Assembly: GCF_005843925.1 (NCBI RefSeq)
Contig: NZ_VCBC01000003.1
Span: 186,001 to 250,000, forward strand
DNA: 64,000 bases
Direction: 5' to 3'
Source of the DNA: Thalassotalea litorea
GTDB lineage: Bacteria > Pseudomonadota > Gammaproteobacteria > Enterobacterales > Alteromonadaceae
A program made the position numbers and the translations under genes. The notes below the pieces were generated by a model that worked only from the letters and a program-made list of their open reading frames with translations, ran no database searches and was not told the DNA's origin. Every line of letters starts with the position of its first letter. Position 1 is the stretch's first letter. This document shows positions 34,476 to 43,804 of this stretch, in pieces.

Positions 34476-35012
34476 TTAGCGGCTCTGTTGCTGCCAATGA
34501 TCAAGAGAGCTTTCATTCCATTTATTAACAATGTGGCAAACGTTAATGGCATCAACGTTGGCATTGGGGATTAAATCCAGCATTTCTTTTGGCGAAATAC
34601 GCTTTTCGCTGTCACTGATAATACGAATTTTCACCATCAATAACGCATGCACACCACGCTTAGATTTAAAGGTATGTTCGACATATAAAAATTTATCGTC
34701 CCAACCGGTAAACCGAGTGGTAATTTGATAGCGCTGAAATGGTAATAATGGTTTGCGAAACTGCGCCATCTCCCCGGCGATCACCGGGTAAAACTTTTGT
34801 TTGCGAATCGCCTGCCACATGCCAGCGCGGATCATCATTTCAACCCGGACATTATCGGTAATGGTGAAATAACGGCCGTTGTTGATGTGGCCTAACAAAT
34901 CTAAATCTGTTGGCCAAACAATATGGCTGGTAGTAAATGGCGAAAAAATATCGGTAGCTGACTTAAACCATGAAGTAAGCATCATAGTGAAAAAGCGAAA
35001 ATAAAGGTTCAT
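34476..35012 (-). CDS. Acyl-CoA thioesterase family (hotdog fold) protein
   Basis: 178 residues. WPTDLDLLGHINNGRYFTITDNVRVEMM (here split as WPTDLDLLGHINNGRYF and VRVEMM) is the conserved hotdog motif D.lGHiNNgrY of the thioesterase-like/THEM6 type. FRKPLLPFQRYQITT and GWDDKFLYVEH follow in the expected order. Likely hydrolyses acyl-CoA or acyl-ACP thioesters; the substrate is unknown. Starts at 35012 or, with MMLTSWF, at 34985. Confidence 0.88.
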   Translation of the reverse strand: MNLYFRFFTMMLTSWFKSATDIFSPFTTSHIVWPTDLDLLGHINNGRYFTITDNVRVEMMIRAGMWQAIRKQKFYPVIAGEMAQFRKPLLPFQRYQITTRFTGWDDKFLYVEHTFKSKRGVHALLMVKIRIISDSEKRISPKEMLDLIPNANVDAINVCHIVNKWNESSLDHWQQQSR

Positions 35013-35116
35013 ATAAGACTTAGGGAAATAAGGGGGTTAACTGGTTAGACCAGGTATGTTAGCAATCGTAGGGTTGGCGATCAAGTTCATTGATAATGAC
35101 GCGGATTCTCGCCTTA

Positions 35117-35716
35117 TCATTTGCTCCTGTGTTTCGATGTCATTTTACCTTCTTCCCCCTGCCACAAACGAAGTAAATTATCTCGATGCCTGAAAATGAT
35201 AAGTAACGACAGCATCGTCACTTCCTGGACATAGAGTGGTTTCAGGAAAAAGGTATATAAAGGCGCCAGAGACACGGTGACGATCGCCGCTAATGATGAG
35301 TATTTGGTGGTTTTAAATACCAAGAGCCAGGTCGTAATCAACGCTAATGAAAATGTCCAACCGATTGCCGACAGCGCCCCAAATGCGGTGGCTACGGCTT
35401 TTCCTCCCTGAAACTTAAAAAAAACAGGATACATATGACCAAGGCAGGCTGCCAAAGCAATAAGGCCCAGATATACCGGTTCGACACCGAGTAAAAAACC
35501 TCCATAAACGGGAACCGCGCCTTTAAGAACATCTAAAAACAATACGGCGGCGGCAGTGGCTTTATTGGAAATACGCAGAACATTGGTTGCACCAGGGTTT
35601 TGAGAGCCCTCAGTACGCGGGTCTGGCAGGCCTCGCAATCGACAGATCAAGATGGCACTGGAAATCGAACCTAACAGGTAAGCCAGAATAATGATGCCTA
35701 TCGAAATCCAAACCAT
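35117..35716 (-). CDS. plsY: Glycerol-3-phosphate acyltransferase PlsY
   Basis: 199 residues with five membrane helices. The conserved loops are [31 protein letters not shown] (family motif S-x-N-P-G-A-T-N-x-x-R) and [20 protein letters not shown]. PlsY transfers acyl from acyl-phosphate to sn-1 of glycerol-3-phosphate in the inner membrane, the first step of phospholipid synthesis. Divergent from folB as in E. coli ygiH-folB. Confidence 0.98.
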   Translation of the reverse strand: MVWISIGIIILAYLLGSISSAILICRLRGLPDPRTEGSQNPGATNVLRISNKATAAAVLFLDVLKGAVPVYGGFLLGVEPVYLGLIALAACLGHMYPVFFKFQGGKAVATAFGALSAIGWTFSLALITTWLLVFKTTKYSSLAAIVTVSLAPLYTFFLKPLYVQEVTMLSLLIIFRHRDNLLRLWQGEEGKMTSKHRSK

Positions 35717-36203
35717 AATAGAGTGCCGTAGCTGCCGCTTTGCTTTCTGTTCTGTCTTTTTGTGTTTTATATTTCCTCACCAAAGTAATCGTCGGTGTAT
35801 GAAAATCAAACAAAAATTAATGAAATCCCATTCTAACAAGGTATTTAGTGGTTTTTCCACCATCGAATAGGTAATATTTGCGGCGAATATCGGAAATGAC
35901 GTAGATTTATGATTCATTCAAAATGCCATCTGCAGTGTTTAGGTGAAGGATTGCGAATTGAACGTGCTTTTTTCATTGCCGATTTTTTATTTTCAACGGT
36001 CACCATGGAATAAAAATATTTGCAGGGTATTGCCGTTGCATGATTATCCGCTAAGACAAAAATTGTTTGTTTACAGGGGATTATTGTCAATACTTGTAAG
36101 TAAATACGGTTAAAATGTGGGAGCATCATTTTAATTGTTACGTGGGTGCCAAATTAATGGCTTTTCTTAACACAATCTTTTTAAATCAGGTTCATCCGTT
36201 ATT
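35717..36203. other. Divergent promoter region plsY-folB
   Basis: About 490 bases, AT-rich, no supported gene. A 71-codon minus-strand frame (35914-36129) has no ribosome site. Confidence 0.5.
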
Positions 36204-36560
36204 ATGGATATAATTTTTATTGAAGGCTTGAAAGTTAATACTACGATTGGGTATTACGATTGGGAAAAGAAAATCAAACAACTTTTAGTGTTTGATATCA
36301 AACTCGCGACGGATATTCGTCATGCCGCAAAAAACGATGAGCTGGCAAAAACCATTGATTATGCAGAAGTCTCTGAATTGGTCGATGAATTTTGTCAGAA
36401 AAATCCAGTCGACTTACTGGAAACGCTCGGGCAACGGCTGGTGGAAACGTTACAAGCGAAATACGCATTAAGCTGGTTACAAATCAAAATCTCAAAGCCA
36501 ACTGCGGTTGAGCAGGCCGATGCGGTTGGTATCATTATTGAGCGAGGCAATCGCAACTAA
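36204..36560 (+). CDS. folB: Dihydroneopterin aldolase
   Basis: 118 residues, normal length. GLKVNTTIGYYDWEKKIKQLLVFDI is represented by IGYYDWEKK and the typical D-Y-A-E (TIDYAEVSELV) with LLETLGQRL and ISKPTAVEQADAVGI. Makes 6-hydroxymethyl-7,8-dihydropterin and glycolaldehyde for folate. Its stop overlaps the folK ATG by one base (TAATG), an operon folB-folK-uppP. Confidence 0.98.
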   Translation: MDIIFIEGLKVNTTIGYYDWEKKIKQLLVFDIKLATDIRHAAKNDELAKTIDYAEVSELVDEFCQKNPVDLLETLGQRLVETLQAKYALSWLQIKISKPTAVEQADAVGIIIERGNRN

Positions 36561-37051
36561 TGGCGAGGGTGTTTATATCTATCGGCAGCAATATTGATAG
36601 AGAAGCGCAAATCATTGCCAGTGTTAGCGCGTTAAGCGCTTTGTATGGTGACGTCGTCTTATCCTCGGTCTATGAATGCGAACCCGTCGGTTTTACCGGC
36701 GACCACTTCTATAATCTTGTTGCTGAAGTCCAGACAGAGGTAAGTCCGGGACAAGTCGGGCAAGATCTCAAAGCGTTAGAGAAAGCCCATGGGCGAGTGG
36801 ATTTTTCGAAAAAATTTAGTGCTCGAAAAATGGATTTGGATATTCTTTTGTATGATGATCAGGTGTTAGAAACGCCGGTTCAGATCCCTCGAGATGAGAT
36901 CCCTGAGAATGCCTACGTGCTTTGGCCGCTCGCGGAACTGGCACCGGAATTGTTGCATCCGGTGTTAAATAAAAGCTACCAACAACTCTGGCAAGAGTAC
37001 GATAAAAATAAACAAATCATAAGGAAAGTGCCATTCACCTGGCCTGAGTAA
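36560..37051 (+). CDS. folK: 2-amino-4-hydroxy-6-hydroxymethyldihydropteridine diphosphokinase
   Basis: 163 residues. [12 protein letters not shown] at the start; [31 protein letters not shown] with the catalytic D-x-D; and [21 protein letters not shown]. The H of the family's R-x-H-P-R motif is present in changed form. Transfers pyrophosphate from ATP to the pterin, the step after FolB. Operon partner of folB by a one-base overlap. Confidence 0.96.
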   Translation: MARVFISIGSNIDREAQIIASVSALSALYGDVVLSSVYECEPVGFTGDHFYNLVAEVQTEVSPGQVGQDLKALEKAHGRVDFSKKFSARKMDLDILLYDDQVLETPVQIPRDEIPENAYVLWPLAELAPELLHPVLNKSYQQLWQEYDKNKQIIRKVPFTWPE

Positions 37052-37055
37052 CACT

Positions 37056-37853
37056 ATGTCTACCATTGAAATTATTGTTCTGGCGCTGATCCAGGGCTTA
37101 ACTGAGTTTTTACCGATTTCCAGCTCCGCCCATCTGATTCTGCCATCGCAACTATTAGGTTGGGTGGATCAAGGGTTAGCATTTGATGTTGCTGTTCATG
37201 TCGGCACACTACTGGCGGTGGTGATTTATTTCCGCCGGGAGGTGGGTGATATGATGTTTGCCTGGGGCAATTCCATTATAAAAAAGGAACACTCAGCGGA
37301 TAGTAAATTAGCATGGTGGATTCTTTTTGCCACCATTCCGGCAGGATTATTTGGTTTGTTGGGCAAGGACTTTATTGAAGCCCATTTGCGCAGTGCTGCT
37401 GTCATTGCATTAACCACCATAGTGTTTGGTTTATTGCTTGGCTTCGTCGACATCAAGAGCAAACAGAATAAAGATATCCAGTCATTAGGGTTCAAAGGGG
37501 CAATGATGATCGGTGTTGCTCAGGCTCTGGCATTAATACCTGGCACGTCCCGAAGCGGTATTACCATGACGATGGGGTTAATGCTCGGTCTTACTCGCAC
37601 TGCAGCGGCAAGATTCTCGTTTTTATTGTCCATTCCTGCAATTGCCATGGCTGGCAGCTATTTAACATTGAAACTGGTTACCAGTGCAGAACCCGTGGAT
37701 TGGCAAGCCATTGCGCTGGGCAGCGGTATAGCATTTCTAAGTGCCTATGCCTGTATCCATTATTTTCTGATTTTGGTCGACAAGCTTGGGATGATGCCAT
37801 TTGTGATCTATCGCCTGCTTCTTGGTGGTTTTTTGGTGTGGTTTATTAGTTAA
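37056..37853 (+). CDS. uppP: Undecaprenyl-diphosphate phosphatase
   Basis: 265 residues, eight helices. Active-site motifs: [20 protein letters not shown] (Glu-rich motif) and [19 protein letters not shown] (PGxSRS). Hydrolyses undecaprenyl diphosphate to recycle the lipid carrier for peptidoglycan. Also called BacA. Five bases after folK, followed by a terminator; the position matches the E. coli bacA-folB neighbourhood. Confidence 0.99.
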   Translation: MSTIEIIVLALIQGLTEFLPISSSAHLILPSQLLGWVDQGLAFDVAVHVGTLLAVVIYFRREVGDMMFAWGNSIIKKEHSADSKLAWWILFATIPAGLFGLLGKDFIEAHLRSAAVIALTTIVFGLLLGFVDIKSKQNKDIQSLGFKGAMMIGVAQALALIPGTSRSGITMTMGLMLGLTRTAAARFSFLLSIPAIAMAGSYLTLKLVTSAEPVDWQAIALGSGIAFLSAYACIHYFLILVDKLGMMPFVIYRLLLGGFLVWFIS

Positions 37854-37875
37854 AAGGTCCTTTCAGGACCTTTTT
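37853..37875 (+). terminator. folB-folK-uppP terminator
   Basis: AAAGGTCCT / AGGACCTTT, loop TTC, then a T-run. Confidence 0.92.
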
Positions 37876-37884
37876 GCTTAAAGA

Positions 37885-37984
37885 GGTTATGGCCACGGAT
37901 GGTCGGTATGCCGAAAATGCATGGAGCAATTTTCGGTTATGGCCACGGATGGTCGGTATGCCGAAAATGCATGGAGCAATTTTC
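37885..37984. repeat. Exact 50-bp tandem duplication
   Basis: A 50-base unit beginning GGTTATGGCCACGGATGGTC occurs twice without a mismatch, and two bases of a third copy follow. The unit contains two small palindromes. It lies between the uppP terminator and the 3' end of cca and produces no convincing protein. Confidence 0.95.
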
Positions 37985-38064
37985 GGTGGAGTCATTATGA
38001 AGGAGACTTCGAATACCATTTATTGCTCTAGGCTCAGAGTAAAGAGTTCACTTCCTCCTTCCAC

Positions 38065-39321
38065 TTATTTCTCAAGAGCTTGTTGTTTCATTTCGGCAAT
38101 AATCGCCTGGCGTTTTTTCACAATCGCATCATTAATGGCTTTACCTTGTAACCCTTGTTCGACAAACGGTCGGGCGACAACGTTTTGACACTCGTTTGCG
38201 ACCTGTGTTAAGAATTCGCCTTGAGGATACGGGCTGTCTTCTTTGCCTAAGCGACCACTGCTGTCGGCATGACAGGCTAATATAAACAATTGCAAGGCCT
38301 CAGGATTACGCCAAGGATCCAGATTATTGAGAAGCTTCAATATTGTGTTGGGTTTTAATTCAAAAACTCGATGACAATGTAAGTGGTATTCACAAACTTT
38401 AAGCGCCAAATTGGCCATTTGCTTAGGCACTCGAAAACGTTCACATACGTCCTGCACTAAGGGTAAGCCTGACTTTTCATGACCATGATGGGACGGCCAA
38501 TACTCCTGTTTAGTTAAACCTTTGCCCAAATCATGACATAGGGCTGCAAATCGTACGGCGATGTTGTCGGTTAACTTTACCGCTTCGCGCAATACCATTA
38601 ACGTGTGAATGCCACTGTCTATCTCACCATGATGGGCGACAGGGTTTGGTACTCCCCAAAGGGCATCCAATTCCGGCCAGATAACGTGCAATGCACCGCA
38701 ATTTCTCAATACGTTAATAAATTGCTCTGGATGTACCTCGGTTAAAGCCCGGGATATTTCTTTCCATACTCGATCGCCACTTAAGTTTTCCAATTCACCG
38801 GAATTCACCATGGATTCTAGCAGTCGTTTCGTGTCAGGATGAATGGTAAAGCCATAATCGTGATATCTGGCGGCAAACCGAGCGAGTCGAAGTACGCGTA
38901 AAGGGTCTTCCGCAAACGCGTCAGATACATGACGAAATACGCGGTCATCCAAATCCTGTTTACCGCCGTATGGGTCATACAAATTGCCATCGTCGTCCAT
39001 GGCCATTGCATTGATGGTTAAATCTCTTCGGATAAGATCTTGCGCTAAAGTGACATCGGGGGATGCGTGCACGACAAAGCCTGTATATCCTTTTCCTTGC
39101 TTTCGCTCGGTGCGAGCCAGCGCGTATTCTTCTTTTGTTTTCGGGTGTAAAAATACCGGGAAATCTTTGCCTACAGGAGTAAACCCCTGGGCAACCATTT
39201 GTTTAGGGCTCGCACCAACAACGACCCAGTCCCGGTCATAAACTGGGCGTTCTAATAGCTGGTCGCGTACCGCGCCACCGACAAGGTATATTTGTAACTC
39301 ATTGTCTTTTATCGAGTTCAT
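38065..39321 (-). CDS. cca: Multifunctional CCA tRNA nucleotidyltransferase
   Basis: 418 residues. The N-terminal nucleotidyltransferase domain begins LQIYLVGGAVRDQLL, with DRDWVVVG carrying the metal-binding D-x-D; RRDLTINAMAMDDDG and DPLRVLRLARFAARY follow. The C-terminal HD domain has FAALCHDLGKG and a following H-x-H-E segment (HHGHEKSG). It adds and repairs CCA at tRNA 3' ends. It precedes exeA in the opposite direction. Confidence 0.98.
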   Translation of the reverse strand: MNSIKDNELQIYLVGGAVRDQLLERPVYDRDWVVVGASPKQMVAQGFTPVGKDFPVFLHPKTKEEYALARTERKQGKGYTGFVVHASPDVTLAQDLIRRDLTINAMAMDDDGNLYDPYGGKQDLDDRVFRHVSDAFAEDPLRVLRLARFAARYHDYGFTIHPDTKRLLESMVNSGELENLSGDRVWKEISRALTEVHPEQFINVLRNCGALHVIWPELDALWGVPNPVAHHGEIDSGIHTLMVLREAVKLTDNIAVRFAALCHDLGKGLTKQEYWPSHHGHEKSGLPLVQDVCERFRVPKQMANLALKVCEYHLHCHRVFELKPNTILKLLNNLDPWRNPEALQLFILACHADSSGRLGKEDSPYPQGEFLTQVANECQNVVARPFVEQGLQGKAINDAIVKKRQAIIAEMKQQALEK

Positions 39322-39622
39322 TTAACTGTTTCTGGCTATACTGAAAAATAATCGTTTGAGCATGTCGTTTATCGATGAATCTGAAAAGTGACTTCTTAGA
39401 ATCGCTGGCAACCAAGGCACGTAGCCGATTAATGTCGCGAACTGGGTTTTTCATTTACCCCTAAAATTTAAAGAAACCTTTTTAATTACATGCATGTAAA
39501 GCTAACAAACCTTAGTGTACCGAAAAAAAATGGAATTCAGTAGCGCCATTTTTTGACTTATGTATGACTTCAGGGTAGTTTCATCGGCTCTATTTAAACA
39601 AAAATAACGGACATCAGCCCCC
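39322..39622. other. Divergent promoter region cca-exeA
   Basis: About 300 bases without a gene; presumably promoters for both sides. Confidence 0.5.
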
Positions 39623-41269
39623 ATGTTTTCAGGGTATACCGGCTTTTTTGGCCTGAATGAAGTGCCATTTTCAATCGCGCCCAATCCTCATTATTTATTT
39701 ATGAGTGATCGCCATCGCGAGGCATTGGCTCACTTAAGTTATGGGCTAGGGGAAACCGGCGGTTTTGCCTTGCTAACCGGCGAAGTCGGAACGGGGAAAA
39801 CAACTGTATCGCGCTGCCTTTTAGAGCAACTTCCTGACAATGCGCAAGTGGCCTATATCATCAATCCTACGCTATCAGCCATCGAGCTACTGGCGTCTGT
39901 TTGTGATGAGTTTGGCATTGTATATGACAGCCAGACAACCAGCCTAAAAGGATTCACCGATCTTATTTCCAGTCGATTACTGGAAAATCACAGCAACGGC
40001 ATGTCGACCTTGTTAATAATCGATGAGGCACAGCATCTGCAGGCGGAAGTGCTGGAACAGTTACGACTGTTAACGAACCTGGAAACCAATGCTAAAAAAC
40101 TGCTGCAAGTGATTCTTATCGGCCAACCGGAACTGCAATTATTATTAAAGCGTCAGGATTTGCGGCAATTAGCACAACGGATCACCGCACGATACCACCT
40201 GATGCCATTAAGCGCCGTTGAAGTGGCGCAGTATATTAAGCATCGACTGAAAGTGGCCGGCAGTGAACAGCCTTTATTCTCACCGTCGGCAATTCGATTA
40301 GTGCATCACTATTCCGAAGGGGTACCAAGGCTAATTAACCTGATTTGTGATCGTGCTTTGCTTGCCGCCTATTCCCAGGAAACCACTCAGGTTGACAACA
40401 AATTGGTTAAAGCGGCAGCGCATGAAACGTTAGGGGAAGTGAAAACTTCGACGTTTGACTGGGCACCCTGGAAGCAAGGGGCTGCAATTGTGGTGGCGGT
40501 AATTTCATTGGCGTTCGCGGGTAAGCAATTGGCTGATTGGCAACAACAGAACTCTGGGCAAGAGCTGCAATTAGCTACTCTCGAGCAGGTAAGTAATCGT
40601 GATATAAATCTTGCCAGAGACTTACAACCGGCATTGGCATCATTGTTTCACGCCTGGCACTTAAATTTATCTCAGGTAGATACACAGGCTTGTCAGTATG
40701 CATTGGACCTGTCATTAAGTTGTCACTGGCTGGACGCTGACCCGGAGCAATTAATGGCTTATTCATACCCTGCGGTAATTGAATTACAGGACGAGTTGGG
40801 TGGGCAGTTTTATGGAGTCATTAATGCCAATGCCTATGACAATCCGCAAGTCCTATCGGATGCCGCTGGCATCACCATCCACCTGGCTGGAGTACAACGT
40901 CAGGTAAGTATGGATTGGCTGGAACAGCATTACCGCGGTACCGCTCTGTTGTTATGGCAACCACCGGCTGGATTTGTTGAGCGCATTGATAGTGATGCCG
41001 ATGTTGAGTTATTACAATGGCTTGAAGAACGATTAAGTCAAGCGCAACAGCGACCAGCCAGGCAAGTGAACACATTCGATCAACGCTTATTAAACCAAAT
41101 ACAACAATTTCAGCGTGCCAATGGAATGGCAGTCCTGGATTTTGCGGATTTAGACACTGTGATCATGCTTGCCAATCCGGGGTCGTTTGCAACATTGTCG
41201 CAAAAGCCTCTGCAAGCTAAGCGGAAGCACATTTTAGCTGATGTTAAACAACAAGGAGTACAAGGATAA
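39623..41269 (+). CDS. exeA: ExeA-like secretion ATPase
   Basis: 548 residues. AAA ATPase domain with Walker A GEVGTGKT (residues 53-60), Walker B LLIIDEAQHL (130-139), followed by a membrane helix near 285-305. A periplasmic part follows with a C39-peptidase-like fold (QVDTQACQYALDLSLSC) and a C-terminal peptidoglycan-binding-like segment (LLNQIQQFQRANG). ExeA with ExeB helps assemble the type II secretin through the peptidoglycan. The stop overlaps the exeB ATG by one base (TAATG). Confidence 0.92.
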   Translation: MFSGYTGFFGLNEVPFSIAPNPHYLFMSDRHREALAHLSYGLGETGGFALLTGEVGTGKTTVSRCLLEQLPDNAQVAYIINPTLSAIELLASVCDEFGIVYDSQTTSLKGFTDLISSRLLENHSNGMSTLLIIDEAQHLQAEVLEQLRLLTNLETNAKKLLQVILIGQPELQLLLKRQDLRQLAQRITARYHLMPLSAVEVAQYIKHRLKVAGSEQPLFSPSAIRLVHHYSEGVPRLINLICDRALLAAYSQETTQVDNKLVKAAAHETLGEVKTSTFDWAPWKQGAAIVVAVISLAFAGKQLADWQQQNSGQELQLATLEQVSNRDINLARDLQPALASLFHAWHLNLSQVDTQACQYALDLSLSCHWLDADPEQLMAYSYPAVIELQDELGGQFYGVINANAYDNPQVLSDAAGITIHLAGVQRQVSMDWLEQHYRGTALLLWQPPAGFVERIDSDADVELLQWLEERLSQAQQRPARQVNTFDQRLLNQIQQFQRANGMAVLDFADLDTVIMLANPGSFATLSQKPLQAKRKHILADVKQQGVQG

Positions 41270-42243
41270 TGTCTTATATACTTGATGCTCTGAAAAAAGA
41301 CCCTGCGACGCAGCAACGGCTCAATATTGATCCTTTGCGACAATATCATCAGCAACGAACAAAAAATCCTGTACAGAATTTCAGATATCTCTATATCGGC
41401 TTGGGTTTATTGGCATTTATGGGTAGCTATCTTGTCTTTGGTGGTGCTGATTCGATAAATAAAACCTGGTTCAAAGCTGCTGAAAGTCAGGTTCTGTTGG
41501 TGCAGGAACCGCTTAGAGCCGGCTATCAGACCAGGCATCCGCTGGCGGATTATTTTCAGCATGGTCAGGCATATAATCAACAGCTGGTTACCTTGCGCCG
41601 CGAGCAACGCCAACAACAGCAACGCCAGCAGCAAGATAAAGCGGTTGCAGAGCAACAAGCCTCGCAACAGCAACAATCGAAGCTGATAGCAGCTCAGGTC
41701 GATGCGGCGCTTGCCAAGCATCAATTGAATGCGCAGTTAATCAATGAAAGAGACGACCAGGTAAACGAGCAACGTTGGCAAGGTGATAACCACAATTCCG
41801 CAAAATCTGCGAATAAGCCAATCATTGAATTAAATGCACAGGAAAAGGAACAAATATCGCCAGAGTTGTTAGCGGCGTTTAACCAAGCCGTCGACGATAC
41901 CTATGCTGACGACAATGACAGCATCGAGAAAGCTGCATTGCAACAAGCTCGTGATGAAGCCAATGATAATGACTATCCCCATTTCGATGGCCGTCAAACC
42001 GAAGAGATCCCATTGTTAACACAGCTAGCCAGCAGTTATCGGAATACGATACCGGCCATTCAGTTTTCATTACACATGTACTCCTCGGATATCAGCAGTC
42101 GTTGGGTAAGGATGAACGGTCAGGACTATTTTGAAGGGGGCACGAGCCCGGAGGGTATCGTCATTGAGGAAATCCAACCACAATTTGTGGTAATGAGCTA
42201 TCGTGGTAAATCGTTTCGCCTGCCGGCATTGTCGAGTTGGTAA
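41269..42243 (+). CDS. exeB: General secretion pathway protein B (ExeB/GspB-like)
   Basis: 324 residues starting MSYILDALKKDPATQQRLN, a GspB N-terminal signature. A membrane helix is at about 44-62, then a Gln-rich segment (residues ~100-150, many CAA/CAG codons). The C-terminal GspB domain reads IQFSLHMYSSDISSRWVRMN, then EEIQPQFVVMSYRGKSFRLP. The partner of ExeA in secretin assembly. Confidence 0.92.
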   Translation: MSYILDALKKDPATQQRLNIDPLRQYHQQRTKNPVQNFRYLYIGLGLLAFMGSYLVFGGADSINKTWFKAAESQVLLVQEPLRAGYQTRHPLADYFQHGQAYNQQLVTLRREQRQQQQRQQQDKAVAEQQASQQQQSKLIAAQVDAALAKHQLNAQLINERDDQVNEQRWQGDNHNSAKSANKPIIELNAQEKEQISPELLAAFNQAVDDTYADDNDSIEKAALQQARDEANDNDYPHFDGRQTEEIPLLTQLASSYRNTIPAIQFSLHMYSSDISSRWVRMNGQDYFEGGTSPEGIVIEEIQPQFVVMSYRGKSFRLPALSSW

Positions 42244-42262
42244 GCCGCGAATTTTCGAGTCT

Positions 42263-42282
42263 TTCCCTGCCAAGGCAGGGAA
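42263..42282 (+). terminator. Short hairpin after exeB, weak terminator
   Basis: TTCCCTGCC / GGCAGGGAA with only AA between; no T-run follows, so terminator function is doubtful. Confidence 0.4.
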
Positions 42283-42299
42283 TCTATCGCCACGAGACG

Positions 42300-42389
42300 G
42301 AACATCTTTGAAGTGCTAGACTCGGTCCGTTAGCAAACTCTGATATACATAGGTTTAAAGTCGTTAACGCTATAGTCTCTTGTGAATAG
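42300..42389. repeat. Degenerate ~90-bp repeat, copy B
   Basis: On the minus strand it shares GCGTTAAC, GTATAT, TTGCTAACGGACCG and a GCAC block, in order, with 20926-21014, approximately two-thirds identical by eye with a one-base length difference. It lies just beyond the last attC-like site. Confidence 0.65.
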
Positions 42390-42450
42390 GAATCTAATCG
42401 CCACTGAATATTGCTCATAATCTGGTTCCGGCTGCATTATTCAAAATTCT

Positions 42451-42523
42451 TTTTAACGCCTCGCTTACCAGAATTTGGCGAGAGCAGCGAGTAAAGTTGC
42501 TGTGTGTAGCTGAGTGGTTAGGC
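42451..42523 (-). repeat. attC-like recombination site 2
   Basis: Read on the minus strand it opens with GCCTAAC (the R'' consensus RYYYAAC), directly after the stop of the 42524 gene, and ends GCGTTAAAA. The outer arms TAACCACTCAGCTAC and TAACGCCTCGCTTAC (complement) pair well. The last R' base differs from GTTRRRY. Length 73 bases. Confidence 0.7.
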
Positions 42524-43291
42524 TTACTTGTCACACTTTACTAATTTTTCTGTACAGTGCCCTTCAGGCCATTCTGATTGCTTCCAACAAAACGATTTAT
42601 CATCGTTCAAAATTAAATCCCAAAGAAATATTTCTCCATTATCTGTTTTTTGGGATTCATTAATCACTATGGTACGCAAATATTTGTCACCTTCGGATAA
42701 AATTGAGTAAACAATTTTTTCGTACAATTCATCACTAGTTGTTAATTTCATTCCAGATTTAGAGGTATGGTACATTTTAGTGCCGGCAACATTGAAAGAT
42801 ATATTAATAACATGCTCTAAATTGCAACTATCTTCCTCATTGCTCCAATCCCAATTACCGATCAAAGAGTTCCTAATATCATCTTCGGTAACCGAGAAAT
42901 ATATATCTGCAGAATTGAAACCTTCAATACCCATTTCTGCGTACCAATCTCCGGGTTTATCAGTACTTTTATCTAAGTCATGTGAACACCAGAAGTTGAA
43001 GTTACCTCCACTTGATTTGAAAGTATTAAATTGAGAATTTACTACTCTCCTATCTCCATCGTATATTATGCAGCTATACCTATATTCACCTGCGGGTAAG
43101 TTCCACTCCGAAAAAACGTAAAATAGTTTGTGATCTAGCTGAATAGTTTCAATTTCATCGGTTGGCATGCCGTTATCATCTAATGAACTTGTTATAAGAA
43201 TTCTATAACCACCAATTTCGTCTACATTGGCCATTGATAATTGGCTGAAAGTCATAATTAAAGTAATTAATAAAAATGAAAGTATTTTCAT
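42524..43291 (-). CDS. Cassette-borne secreted protein of unknown function
   Basis: 255 residues with a signal peptide ending SMANV. The mature protein is beta-rich and contains several Cys residues (YSCIIYD, FWCSHD, DSCNLEH, FCWKQS, GHCTEKLVKCD), which could form disulfides in the periplasm or outside. The ATG is 17 bases after the attC core of the preceding cassette, the spacing typical of gene cassettes. AT-rich codon use. No family recognised. Confidence 0.78.
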   Translation of the reverse strand: MKILSFLLITLIMTFSQLSMANVDEIGGYRILITSSLDDNGMPTDEIETIQLDHKLFYVFSEWNLPAGEYRYSCIIYDGDRRVVNSQFNTFKSSGGNFNFWCSHDLDKSTDKPGDWYAEMGIEGFNSADIYFSVTEDDIRNSLIGNWDWSNEEDSCNLEHVINISFNVAGTKMYHTSKSGMKLTTSDELYEKIVYSILSEGDKYLRTIVINESQKTDNGEIFLWDLILNDDKSFCWKQSEWPEGHCTEKLVKCDK

Positions 43292-43307
43292 GCGATATAT
43301 CTTGTAT

Positions 43308-43404
43308 GCCTAACGCCTAATTAACAGGCAAAAATAGTTGGCTAAAATTAGCGATAAAGGAGAAAAAGCCAACGGTTTTTGTCCTTTTAAACGACTCGTT
43401 ATGT
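43308..43404 (-). repeat. attC-like recombination site 1 (97 bp)
   Basis: On the minus strand it ends CGTTAGGC (R' site GTTAGGC, matching GTTRRRY). It opens ACATAAC close to the R'' consensus. The inner arms GGCAAAAATAGTTGGCT (43327-43343) and AGCCAACGGTTTTTGTCC (43367-43384) pair almost fully with an extra unpaired base, around a 23-base loop. The outer arms TAACGCCTAATTAAC / GTTTAAACGACTCGTTA also pair. This layout is that of integron attC sites. Confidence 0.85.
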
Positions 43405-43405
43405 T

Positions 43406-43804
43406 TTACAATTCGCTCCTAGGGACTATTTTAGCTGTACTTAAAAACTTAACTGGCGTGCGTTTGTTGTTCGATGGGGCTGGGATGAATTTTGTGTTTG
43501 GCATTTCATCAATTTTGCTTTGCGTCATGAAGCCTTCTGGTACTGAGCTTATGAGAGTTTTCTTAACTACGTAACCATTTGAATCTATCACAGTTAAAAC
43601 TGTCCACTCACCTTTGCCTTTTGGTAACCATGTAGGCCGCTTCTTTAACATCTTAACTTTTGTAGATTTAGGAACCCAATAATTCGATAGTTCATCTGGA
43701 GTGATTTCAATCGCTTCAGAAGTAAATACAGGCTCTACCTCTGTGGATGTCGCTTGACAACCTAATAGGGCTAAAGCGATTAAAAAAATACTAATTTTTT
43801 TCAT
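43406..43804 (-). CDS. Cassette-borne lipoprotein with TonB-C-terminal-like domain
   Basis: Start ATG 43804 (GGAGAG upstream) gives 132 residues. Lipobox LLGC after MKKISIFLIALA suggests a lipoprotein. The C-terminal half has WTVLTVIDSNGYVVKKTLIS and IPAPSNNKRTPVKF, which loosely resembles TonB C-terminal domains (v..dG.v....v..S.p). Its stop lies next to attC site 1, so gene and attC form one cassette. Confidence 0.72.
   Translation of the reverse strand: MKKISIFLIALALLGCQATSTEVEPVFTSEAIEITPDELSNYWVPKSTKVKMLKKRPTWLPKGKGEWTVLTVIDSNGYVVKKTLISSVPEGFMTQSKIDEMPNTKFIPAPSNNKRTPVKFLSTAKIVPRSEL

Noticed and set aside
35914..36129. 71-codon frame between plsY and folB
   Set aside because: Lies in a divergent promoter region and has no ribosome site or homology that I recognise.
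37874..38188. 104-codon frame over the 50-bp duplication
   Set aside because: Runs into cca on the opposite strand and consists largely of the duplicated unit.
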